DNA from: Lysobacterales bacterium | GTDB taxonomy: Bacteria; Pseudomonadota; Gammaproteobacteria; Xanthomonadales; Ahniellaceae | Reading direction: 5' to 3' | DNA: 20,181 nucleotides | Assembly: GCA_016721845.1 (NCBI GenBank) | Contig: JADKHK010000002.1 | Span: 1-20,181, forward strand | Shown: piece after piece, positions 1 to 7,775 of the stretch | How positions within the stretch are numbered: position 1 is the stretch's first letter | Layout: each line of letters opens with the position of its first letter | The notes under the pieces: generated by a model | The model's input: the letters and a program-made list of their open reading frames with translations, nothing else | Told to the model about the DNA's origin: nothing | Databases searched by the model: none | Program-made: the position numbers and the translations under genes

Positions 1-431
1 TGGACCTCGTGGGCGAGGTGCTTGAGGTCCTTGTCCGGCGCGACGATGGCCGGCAGGTCTACCGGCCGAACCATTGCGGCGGAAAGTTCGAGGCGGAGTT
101 GTAGACCCAGCCCGAGATCGGCATCGCCAGCAATGCGACGTAGAGCAGGCGGTGCACCGCATGGGCCGCTAATGCGACGATCGGCGCCATGCCGGCCACA
201 TCCTGCGGGCGCGGATCGATGCCGCGCCGGCTGAAGCGCAGCAGCATTAGCGCAAGCACGGTGATGCCGAACGACTTGTGCAGCGCGTACAGCTTGAACT
301 GTCCGGCGACACTTTCATGTCGACCATGGTCAGGCCGCCGACCAGCAGGCCGATCACGAACCAGGCGCGATCGTCCAGTGGAAGAACTTGCGACGCTGCC
401 CCAGCGCCGTGGCATCACTTGTTGCGCTCAC
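1..431 (-). CDS. Cytochrome b561 (partial, frameshifted)
   Basis: Membrane di-haem cytochrome b561, which moves electrons between the quinol pool and an acceptor in the inner membrane. The start is GTG at 431, inside a GTGA overlap with the stop of the YceI gene, so the two are translationally coupled. Visible pieces, in order: KFFHWTIA (first His), KLYALHKSFGI with ALMLLRFS (helix 2), AVHRLLYVALLAMPISGW (helix 3, His ligand), then NFPPQWFG and, in another frame, VDLPAIVAPDKDLKHLAHEV with a further His pair. The frame changes after FHWTIA, again before KLYALHK, and near position 72, where one base seems to be missing. The C-terminal part lies beyond the left edge. Family identity is solid from the His-bearing helices; the exact acceptor is unknown. 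Confidence 0.85.
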
Positions 432-1019
432 GTTTCGCTCCTTCCGCGCTGGCCTTCGATGTCGAGCCGGATGGCGATCTCGTCGCCGATCTCGGGGATG
501 TACTTGTGCATGCCGTAGTCGCTGCGACGGATCATCGTCGTCGCGCTGAAGCCGGCGGTGTATTTCCAGCGAATCACTTGTGGATGGCGGCGCGACTTGA
601 ACTGCAGGTCGGAGCGAGACCGGGCGGGTGATGCCGCTTAAGGTCAACTCGCCATCGATGCGACCATGGGTGTTTGTTCGTCCTGCTGCCACCGCAGGTC
701 ACACACAGGCCGAAGCTTGCATGTCCGGGTGCTGGCGCCATCGAACCAGTCGGATTCGAGTAATTTGCGATTCCGAGGCTTCGTCGTCGAGATCGAGCGA
801 AAGCGATGCCGATGGTCACGTCGCAGCTGGACTCGACCAGTCGTCGCGATCGAAGCGGAATCCGCCGCGCAGATCGTGGAACTCGCCTTCGGACTCGCTG
901 AAGCCGAGGTGGCTGACATGAACTGCACCGCGAATGCACGGTGTCGAAGCGATAGCTCGGCCGCCGAAGCGGACGTGACTGCGGCACAGCGCGAGCAGGG
1001 CGGGCAGCAGGATTCTCAT
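428..1019 (-). CDS. YceI family periplasmic protein (frameshifted)
   Basis: YceI-family lipocalin-like protein; family members bind isoprenoid quinones or other lipids in the periplasm. The start ATG at 1019 gives MRILLPALLALC, a short signal peptide. Recognisable segments follow: YRFDTVHS, FHVSHLGFSESEGEFHDLRG and FRFDRDDWSS, then RNRKLLESDWFDG, then HGRIDGELTLSGITRPVSL, and finally a stretch reading as RSDYGMHKYIPEIGDEIAIRLDIEG in a shifted frame. These lie in different frames, so several indels are present in about 590 bases. The size fits the family (about 190 residues). It lies directly upstream of cytochrome b561 with overlapping stop and start, a pairing also known in E. coli (yceI beside a b561 gene). 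Confidence 0.85.
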
Positions 1020-1110
1020 GGCCCGCACTTTGCCACGAATGCCGAGTGGTGCCATCGACCCGCGTCGCAATTCCCTTGGCGAATCTGCAAGCCGCTGGCA
1101 TCGTCGGCGC

Positions 1111-4100
1111 ATGCGGTCCTTGCTGATCACCGGATGCCTGCTGCTGCCGAACCTGGCCGGGCCGACGCGATCGCGCCCGCTTTCCGGCTGCAGGCAGCGC
1201 CGAAGGCTTGCCGGCACTGTCGACGATGGACCTGACCCAGGACCGGCGGTCATCTCTGGATCGCCACCCGCGATGGCTTGGCGCGCTTCGACGGTTTGGG
1301 GCTTCGGGTGTTCCGCAACGATCCGGACGATGCCACCTCGTTGCCGTGCAACGACTTGCGGACCGCGCTTGCGACCCGGGACGGACGCATCTGGGTGGGA
1401 TGCGGAGCACCGGGCTGGCAATGCTCGACGACAGCGAGGACACCAGTTCACCCGCATCGTGCCGGACCCGGCGGGCAACGGTCTGCGCGGTGGCGATGTC
1501 TTCGCCTTGACCGAGACCGCGCGCGGCGATCTCTGCATCGGCACCTACGCGCAGGGACTTGCGCGATTGCGCCAGGGTGAGGCGGCGCCGGTGGCGCTGG
1601 ACCGGTTGATGGATCTTGATCCGGCCCTGCGCACGGCGACCGTGCTCGACATGGCGGTCGTGTCGACGGCGTGTTGTGGGTCAGAACGCTGGATACGCTG
1701 TGGCGGATCGATGCGGCCGATGCGGTCATGCCGGGCCCGGCGCGGAAGGTGGTTGAACTGCCGCTGGTGAATTCCGTGCAGGTCACCCGCGACGGCACGC
1801 TCTGGGTCGGCGCGAATGCAGCCCTGTTCCGCCGCAGCGCGGGGACCGACACGCTGTCGCGGGTGGTCCTGCCCGAGGCGGCCGGGCTGGTCGAATCGGT
1901 CGTTGATGGCGACTCGGGCGAGGTCTGGGTGGCCGTGCGCGGGCGGCGTGCTACGCCTGCGGGGCGACGGCGGCAGCGACTGGATTCGCCCGCGCCCGGC
2001 CGTGCCCGGGGGCCCTGCCGGATGCCGATGTGCTCGATCTGTTGCGCGATCACGAAGGTGGACTGTCGCTCCAGCACGGGCGCGCATGCATCGCCTACCT
2101 GCGCCCGGACTGGCAACGCTTTCAGGTCTTCCGGCACGATCCGCTCGATCCCGCGTCACCGTCGAGCGGACGCCGCAGCGGCATCACGCGTTGTCCGGAC
2201 GACAGTTTGTGGATGCTGGTGCGCAGGCGAACTCACCCGCATTTCGCCGCAGGGCGAGGTCGCGCTGGACCGGCACCGCACGCCGCCGCACTGGCGCGGC
2301 GGCGTTTGAGCGGTGTGGTGCGACGCCGCCGGCACCCTTGTGGCTGCCCGACGCGAGGGGGTGCTGCATCTCGATCCCGCGCACGACACCGGGTCACGGG
2401 CCTGCCGGGTCGGTGAACCTGGCCGGTGGGGTCGCCGAAAGCGCTAGCGGTCGCCCGATGGCCGGCTCTGGATCGGCGCGCTGACCGCAGGCCTGAACGT
2501 GTTGTCGCCGGATGGGCGCAACCAGAGTCTGGCGGGCCGGCGAGCAGGGTCTCGACAGCGTTGACTTCGAGCAGATCAGCGCCGATCCGGAAGGCCGCAT
2601 CTGGATGGCCGACGCGACCGGCCTTCGCCATCTCGACGATCGTGGCGAGGCCTTCGTGCCTGGACGCGGTCGCGCCGGAGCGTGTGCATGCCTTCGCCTT
2701 CCTTGATGCCGAACGGCTGCTGGTACATCAACTCGGACCGCCTGATGCTGCTGGTCCGTCGGGAGCAAGGCTGGTCGATCGACTGGACCCTGGGCGAGGC
2801 GTGATGGCTTGCCGGTCGCCGAGGCCTCGACTCTGGTCGTCGACGCTGCCGGGCAAGTCCTGCTCAGCAATCCGCGTGGGCTGTGGCGGGTTGATCCAGT
2901 GCAGCCGAGCCTGCATCCGTTCACGCGTGCCGACGGACTGCCGAGCGTGCAGTTCGAGATCATGCCGAGTGCGGTGCGCCAGGGCGAGGATGTGGTGTTT
3001 CTGGTCGGCGAGGGCGTGTTGCGCGTGCGTGGCCGGTGGTCGTCGCCATCGCCGCCGTCGCTTCCGCTGAACTGGGCGGCGCTGCGCTATCTGCACGACG
3101 AGGAGGTGCGAACCCGCATGCCGGGTGGCGATGCCCTGCAGTTCGGGCCGCTGGATCATGAACTGGCGATCGGTGCGCGCCTGATCTCCTTCATCGAGCC
3201 GAAAGCACAGCGGTATCGGTTTCGCATCGAGGGGTTCGACCCGGACTGGGTCGATGTCGGCGCCGCCGGCGAAAACGCCTGATCGCGCCGCCGCCGGCGG
3301 GCGACTATCGATGCAGGTGCGGGCCGAGAATGCGCTCGGGCAGCCCGGCGCGACGACGCTCACGACGCGTCTCGTGAATAGCGCCACCAGGTGGTCGAGT
3401 CCCGCGGCGTATGCCATGTATGGCGTGCTGACCCTGCTCGGTTTCGTGCTGCTGTGGCGCATGAACCGCAGGCGCTGGAGGCCCGTCACGCCATGGCCAT
3501 GGCCGAGAGCGGCGGCGTCATGCCGAGTCGGCCAGCGCCGCGAAGAGCGAATTCCTCGCGACCGTGGGCCACGAGATCCGCACGCCGATGACCGGTGTGC
3601 TCGGCATGGCCGAACTGCTCGCAGGCACGCCGCTGGATGCCACCCCAGCAGCACTACGTCTCGACCGTGCGTCAGTCCGGCCAGCACCTGTTGCGCATGG
3701 TCAACGACCTGCTCGATCTGTCGCGTGCCGAGGCCGGCAAGCTTTCCGCATCCGCAAGCGACGGCGTTGCACAGCCTGCTGCGCGAAAATCGTCGATGCG
3801 GTCGCGCCGTTGGCGCAGCGCAAGGGACTCGAATGCGCGCTCGAGATCGCCGACGACCTGCCGAAGGGCGTGCTGGCGGACGCGACGCGGTTGCGCCAGA
3901 TCGTGCTGAACCTCGCGAACAATGCGCTCAAGTTCACCCGCGCGCGGACGCATCGTGCTGGCGGGCACGGCGCGAGGGTGCCTGGTCCGGATCGATGTCG
4001 AGGACACCGGGCCGGGCATGACCGAGCCGAATGCGCGCCTGTTCCAGCGGTTTTCGCAGACCAGTTTCGGTGCCGGGCTCGGCGGCAGCGGGCTCGATTG

Positions 4101-4650
4101 TCGATCGTGCATCAGCTCGCGCAATTGATGGACGGCGAGGTGGTGTTGCGCTCGACGCGGCGTCGGCAGCGTGTTCTCGGTGCGCCTGCCCTTGCCGGAC
4201 GTGGCGATGACGGAAACCGCGTCGGTCGCGGTCGGCGTGCCGGTTCCGGAGCGCGCCGCGGTGGACAACGCGTCTCGCTGCATCCTCCTGGTCGAGGACG
4301 ATGCCGTGACGCGTGAAGTCATCGCGACACGGTTGCGGACGGAGGCTGCGACGGTGCGTGTGGCCGATCAGGCCATGCATGCCTGCATCATGCCGATGCC
4401 GCGGTGGATCTGATCGTCAGCGACCTCGATCTGCCCGGCATGGGTGGCCTGCAGTTGCTGCCCTTGCTGCGGAATCGCATCGGTCGGCACGTGCCGGCGC
4501 TGGCGATCAGCGCCCGCAGCGAGGCGAATACCGAAGCCGAGGCACGCGCGGCCGGCTTCGACGGTTTCCTGCGCAAGCCGCTCGACGCCGCGGGTTTGCG
4601 CGCGGCGCTGGCCGCCACTGCTGCAGGCTCAGCGGAATCCGGCGGCGTAG
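1111..4650 (+). CDS. Hybrid sensor histidine kinase with two-component propeller (frameshifted)
   Basis: Membrane hybrid sensor kinase of about 1180 residues. ATG at 1111 begins MRSLLITGCLLLPNLAGP, a signal peptide. The periplasmic sensor has Reg_prop blades: GHLWIATRDGLARFDG-type, GRIWVG, GTLWVGANAALFR, GEVWVAVRGGV, RLWIGALTAGLNVLS and GRIWMADATGLRHLDD. A Y_Y_Y domain follows (RYRFRIEGFDPDWVDVG, about 3200-3260), then one membrane helix (YGVLTLLGFVLLWRM, about 3418-3465). HisKA has the phosphate-accepting His in VGHEIRTPMTGVLGM (about 3565-3610). HATPase motifs are NLANNALKFT, DVEDTGPGM and the GSGL lid. The receiver reads ILLVEDDA, then DLIVSDLDLPGMGG with the acceptor Asp, and a Lys in FLRKPL. 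At least ten frame changes are needed. The last frame change gives LLQAQRNPAA and stop at 4650, overlapping the convergent gene by 22 bases. The ligand is unknown. Confidence 0.85.
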
Positions 4651-5477
4651 CCCACGTTGGCGATGTGGTTGACGAGGCTCGTAGCAGGCACGATGTTCTT
4701 TTCGTTCCGGGTCCCAATAGGCGTTCGCCATGCCGCAATCCCTGCGCATACATCCGCACCATCACGCTGCCTTCCGGAAACTTGAACTGCCCGAGCATCG
4801 CCGCGAGCTCTTCCAGCAACTTCATCTCGCGCACGAGCTTGGCGGCATCGACGGTGTCGGGCGATTCCGGCTCGACGTAGTTCTTCCGCTCGATGAAGCC
4901 GTCGAGTTGATGCGTCAGCGTCGAGGCTAGCCGCGCAGGAAGGCCGACCACGAGGCCGCATTCTCCTGTGCGCCCGGCGCACGATTCGCGACGTTCGGCG
5001 GGCACGCCAAGTCGGCCCGGCGAGCGGGCCCATGGACTCCGGGGTCGCTGCCGTAGAGCAGGCAGGCGATCTGGAATCCGCGCTGTTCGTCGATGCCGTG
5101 TTCGTCCCACCACGCCAACTGCTCGCGGCTCAAGCCGCTGGTCTTAGCCGAGGCCAGCCACCATTCCATCGCCGCGATCGCATCGGTGCCGTCCTGGCCT
5201 TCGCCATCGGGCGCCATCCACCGGTCGCAAACCGATCCGCCGCGTCCTCCTCGCGACCGAGCACGGGAATGCCGTACAGGTCGACGAAGCCATGCCCGAT
5301 CTCGTGCAACAACACGAAGCGCAGCGTGCCGCTGACAAATTGGTTCAACGTGATGCTGTCCCGAAACATCGCCTGCGGCGGCGCCAAACGGATCTTCTCC
5401 GCAGACTGCTCAGCCGAGGCCGCCATCGCCCCCACGCACAACACACCCGCCACGAACCGGCGCACCGACTTCAACAT
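4629..5477 (-). CDS. DUF4344 family exported metallopeptidase (frameshifted)
   Basis: Putative zinc metallopeptidase of the DUF4344 type. ATG at 5477 has GGGGGA six bases upstream and opens MLKSVRRFVAGVLCVGAMAASA, a clear signal peptide. The catalytic region is FVLLHEIGHGFVDLYGIPVLG (HExxH), followed by REEDAADRFAT, whose acidic residues could supply the third zinc ligand. Downstream come MEWWLASAKTSGLSREQLAW, WWDEHGIDEQRGFQIACLLY and YGSDP, typical of this family, and a C-terminal part with FIERKNYVEPESPDTVDAAK and KLVREMKLLEELAAMLGQF. Length is about 282 residues. Frame changes near 5180 and near 5030 and 4900 must be bridged. It ends VNHIANVGYAAGFR. The substrate is unknown. It converges on the sensor kinase and is divergent from the HNH gene. 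Confidence 0.8.
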
Positions 5478-5499
5478 CGCGAATTCCCCCGAAGATGTT
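5473..5499 (-). promoter_or_regulatory. Inverted repeat over the metallopeptidase start codon
   Basis: AACATC and GATGTT (5473-5478 and 5494-5499) are exact inverted arms around a 15-base loop. In the minus-strand transcript the downstream arm contains the AUG of the DUF4344 gene and the loop contains its GGGGGA Shine-Dalgarno. A folded form would hide the start. The stem is only 6 base pairs, so chance is possible. Confidence 0.3.
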
Positions 5500-5508
5500 C
5501 GCGATTGT

Positions 5509-5550
5509 GGGTGACGGAACGCGCCGCCGTCACCCCGTGATCGCGGGGTG
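5509..5550. promoter_or_regulatory. Two overlapping, mutually exclusive hairpins
   Basis: GGGTGACGG (5509-5517) pairs perfectly with CCGTCACCC (5527-5535) around a 9-base loop. CACCCCG (5531-5537) pairs perfectly with CGGGGTG (5544-5550) around a 6-base loop. The two structures share 5531-5535, so only one can form at a time. No T-run follows on either strand, so neither is a convincing intrinsic terminator. They lie between divergent genes, in the presumed leader of the metallopeptidase gene; an operator role is equally possible. Confidence 0.45.
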
Positions 5551-5670
5551 TGATTATTTGCGACAGGCGAGCGTTCCAGCGAATGCCTTGACCCGCTCGT
5601 CTGCCCGACCGAGACTTTGCCGACCAGTCCGGCGCTTCAGTCCGAGAAGCGCACTCTTGCGGATCTTTTC

Positions 5671-6563
5671 ATGAAGTTTGAGCTCACGACGCTAGAGGAA
5701 TACAACGACGAGGCGCTTCTCGCTGAGCTTCGGCGTGTCGCGGCATTGGTGAATACGCCAAAACTGAGCATCAGCCAGTTCAGCAGCATCGCGAAAGTTC
5801 ATGGCTCAACGCTTCAAAAGCGCTTCGGGAGTTGGAGAAAATCTCTAGAGAGAGCAGGTCTCAGCGAACGCATCGACAGTTCCAACATTGGCACTTCAGC
5901 CGATGAAGTCTTGAAGGCCATCTCCGACGCAGCACGCGATCTGAACAGAGACGTTCTGACGTTAGATGAGTTTGAAGCTCATACCGGGATATCAGGCGCT
6001 CCGGTCCGACGCCACTTCGGTTCATGGGAGAAGGCACTCAAGGCCGCTGGCCTCAGCCAATCGCTGCTCGGTCGTCGATACACTGACGAAGAGTGCTTCG
6101 AAAACATCCTGGCACTTTGGACACACTATGGTCGGCAGCCGATTTTTGGTGAGTTGAAACAACCTCCTTCATCTGTTGGTCCCCCAAAGCCTACATTCGC
6201 CGTTGGGGAGGCTGGCGTGCTGCGCTCACTGCCTTCGTCAAGCGAGTGAATGAGTCGCAAGAACACTCGGCTCAGCCCGCCACTGCAGAGCCTGTTGTGA
6301 ACGCCAAATCTTCGCCGAGTTCGGTCGTGCCGCGCTCAATCAGCCTATCGCTTCGCTATCGCGTTCTTGCACGTGACAATTTCAGGTGTGTTGTATGCGG
6401 GGCCTCGCCTGCAAAGGATGGGTCCGTTGAACTCCACGTGGATCACATCCAGCCTTGGTCACGCGGCGGGAAAAACACCGATGACAACCTGCGAACTCTT
6501 TGTCTCAAGTGCAACTTGGGCAAGGGTGTTCGAACTGACGCGGAACTGACGGCGTCTAGCTGA
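5671..6563 (+). CDS. HNH endonuclease with homing-endonuclease-associated repeats
   Basis: Probable DNA endonuclease. Three HNH_repeat units of about 50 residues come first: one ends VHGSTLQKRFGSWRKSLERA, one reads FEAHTGISGAPVRRHFGSWE then KALKAAGL, and one begins YTDEECFENILALWTHYGRQ. Each repeat contains the FGSW or WGGW signature. The third crosses a frame break at a run of five C (6181-6185). With a sixth C it reads GPPKAYIRRWGGWRAALTAF. The C-terminal HNH domain has CVVCGA, VELHVDHIQPWSRGGKNTDD, NLRTLCLKCN: two CxxC zinc pairs with the catalytic His in DHI. I chose ATG at 5671; an in-frame TTG at 5617 would add 18 residues. Base composition is lower in GC than the flanks (32 of 60 at 5821-5880 against 45 of 60 at 4561-4620), suggesting transfer. 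Confidence 0.8.
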
Positions 6564-6660
6564 CTTGCGCATCAGCATGGCGGCAACCAATGGCGTGCGG
6601 GTCGAGGCGGTGGGTGTCGAAGCTCTTGTTCGTACCCGGGTGAGATTTTAATGTCACTCC

Positions 6661-6846
6661 ATGAGCGCCGAACTCGTCACCACCTTGAAGTGTCAGTCCA
6701 CTCCTGTGGACGTTGAGATCTACGAATTGATGCAGCAGCGGATTTCCCTGCTTGAGGGCATAGCGAGGGGCGAGATGGCGGTCGCGGAAGGGCGTGTTCT
6801 CTCCCATGCCGATGCTAAGCAGTGCATGGCGAGATGGCTGAAGTGA
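6661..6846 (+). CDS. Phd-type antitoxin with internal deletion
   Basis: Sixty-one residues. The first 14 (MSAELVTTLKCQST) match the start of Phd/YefM-like antitoxins, and the rest (VDVEIYELMQQR, SLLEGIARGEMAVAEGRVLS, HADAKQCMARWLK) match the C-terminal half, the toxin-neutralising part. As I recall the family, about 30 residues that normally lie between them, completing the DNA-binding fold (an ILITEHGQPSAYL-like stretch), are absent. The join is in frame. The family is usually 85-95 residues long. The stop overlaps the start of the toxin stub, as in intact operons. If real, the product could not repress its own promoter in the usual way. Confidence 0.65.
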   Translation: MSAELVTTLKCQSTPVDVEIYELMQQRISLLEGIARGEMAVAEGRVLSHADAKQCMARWLK

Positions 6847-6983
6847 TCCGGACTGCACCCGGGGCGACTCGTTCTGCGCTGGACGATCTTTCTTCCGAGA
6901 TTCAGTGTGGTCGATCGGCCGGCAATTGGCGATTGCGTGCGTATTGGCGCACCATGCGTGTCAGTCCATGGAGTAGATCGTGA
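6834..6983 (+). pseudogene. ParE/RelE-type toxin remnant
   Basis: An ATG at 6834 overlaps the end of the antitoxin gene and opens MAEVIRTAPGATRSALDDLS. This resembles the first 20 residues of ParE/RelE toxins (MAEVIWT-P-AL-DL-type starts). After EIQ the similarity stops and the frame ends at 6983, where a ParE would need about 75 more residues. I could not find the missing part in another frame before 6980. Position after an antitoxin and the overlapping start support the assignment; the sequence alone is weak. Confidence 0.4.
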
Positions 6984-7222
6984 TCACGCTCACCGCTAGC
7001 GAAGCCCGTGCGAACTGGTATCGCCTGATGGATCAGGTGGCGGAATCCCATCGCCCCATCCTCATTTCCGGCGACCGCAGCAATGCCGTGCTCGTCTCCG
7101 AAGAGGATTGGACCGCCATCCAGGAAACACTGTTCCTGCTCTCGGTGCCCGGCATGCGTGAATCTATCAAGGCCGGCATCGCCGAGCCTGTTGACGGCTG
7201 TGCAAATAAACTCGACGGGTAA
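6980..7222 (+). CDS. YefM/Phd family antitoxin
   Basis: An 80-residue antitoxin, unbroken. The start is GTG at 6980, giving MITLTASEARANWYRLMDQV, AESHRPILISGDRSNAVLVS, EEDWTAIQETLFLLSVPGMR, ESIKAGIAEPVD. This is the full YefM pattern: N-terminal DNA-binding half, then the flexible C-terminal toxin-binding tail. YefM normally neutralises YoeB, an mRNA interferase encoded immediately downstream. Here no yoeB follows; the next sequence is the tail of a hicA gene. The product is therefore an apparently intact antitoxin without its cognate toxin in this window. Confidence 0.85.
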   Translation: MITLTASEARANWYRLMDQVAESHRPILISGDRSNAVLVSEEDWTAIQETLFLLSVPGMRESIKAGIAEPVDGCANKLDG

Positions 7223-7386
7223 TCTGGCGCTTCGAAGGCGCCGGGCCGGTCGTCACGTTCGAGTTTGGTGGTCGGAAGATGACGATCCATCGGCCGCATC
7301 CCGGCAAGGAAGCGCTTCGCTACCGTGTCCTGGCTGTTCGGGAGTTCATCCAGAGAATGGAGATCAAGCCATGGGCAATGCCATGA
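7210..7386 (+). pseudogene. HicA toxin, N-terminally truncated
   Basis: In this frame the sequence reads WRFEGAGPVVTFEFGGRKMT, then IHRPHPGKEALRYRVLAVRE and FIQRMEIKPWAMP. That is the C-terminal half of a HicA mRNA interferase, with the diagnostic HRPHP-KE motif and the following helix. About 35 N-terminal residues are missing: an in-frame TAA lies at 7207-7209 and no usable start precedes the conserved part. The stop at 7384-7386 overlaps the hicB reading frame as in intact hicAB operons. The break coincides with the end of yefM, suggesting a deletion that joined two modules. Confidence 0.7.
7359..7362 (+). promoter_or_regulatory. Ribosome binding site of hicB
   Basis: GGAG lies 8 bases before the ATG at 7371 and supports that start over the in-frame ATG at 7383, which sits in an ATGA overlap with the hicA stop. 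Confidence 0.5.
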
Positions 7387-7739
7387 CCTACAAGGGTTAC
7401 ACGGCCAGCATGGTCTTCGACGCCGACGACAAGGTCATTGTCGGGCGCGTCCAGGACATCGACGACATCATCGCCTTCCACGGCGAATCGGTGGCCGAGT
7501 TCGAATCAAACTTCCATGCGGCCATCGACGACTATCTGGCGGCATCCCGGGAACTCGGTTCGGCGCCGGAACGACCAGCCAGTGGCAAGGTCATGCTGCG
7601 CATCGCACCCGAGGTTCACGCGGCGGCACTGAAGGCGGCTGCACGAAGCGGCACCAGTCTCAACAAGTGGGCGGAAAGCGCGCTGGGCAAGGCGGCACGC
7701 AAGGCGCCTGTACGGACTGCGGTGCTGAGCAAAGCCTGA
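7371..7739 (+). CDS. hicB: HicB family antitoxin
   Basis: A 122-residue antitoxin of the HicA-HicB type II system, unbroken. The N-terminal domain reads YKGYTASMVFDADDKVIVGR, VQDIDDIIAFHGESVAEFES and FHAAIDDYL, the degenerate RNase H-like fold that masks HicA. The C-terminal ribbon-helix-helix reads SGKVMLRIAPEVHAAALKAA, ARSGTSLNKWAESALGKAA and binds operator DNA. Such proteins repress their own operon and neutralise HicA. Here the partner hicA lacks its N-terminal third, so toxin activity from this locus is unlikely unless the sequence is misassembled. Confidence 0.9.
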   Translation: MGNAMTYKGYTASMVFDADDKVIVGRVQDIDDIIAFHGESVAEFESNFHAAIDDYLAASRELGSAPERPASGKVMLRIAPEVHAAALKAAARSGTSLNKWAESALGKAARKAPVRTAVLSKA

Positions 7740-7745
7740 TCGAAA

Positions 7746-7764
7746 CGCTCACGAACAGTGAGCG
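7746..7764. terminator. Hairpin between convergent genes
   Basis: CGCTCAC (7746-7752) pairs perfectly with GTGAGCG (7758-7764) around GAACA. It lies in the 36-base gap between the hicB stop and the stop of the deacetylase gene. On the minus strand the stem is followed by TTTCG, a poor T-run, so it would be a weak terminator for the deacetylase operon or a shared one. Confidence 0.4.
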
Positions 7765-7775
7765 CGCGGAGGCGA

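Noticed and set aside
574..1544. Minus-strand open frames running through 1020-1544
   Set aside because: They are antisense to the start of the sensor kinase. Only the part from 1019 downwards, the YceI gene, shows family motifs.
6175..6200. Programmed frameshift in the HNH endonuclease gene
   Set aside because: The C-run could be slippery, but similar homopolymer breaks occur across the whole window in housekeeping genes, so a base-call error is the simpler explanation.
6564..7775. Integron cassette array carrying toxin-antitoxin genes
   Set aside because: Toxin-antitoxin cassettes are typical of chromosomal integrons, but I found no attC-like imperfect palindromes between the genes and no integrase.
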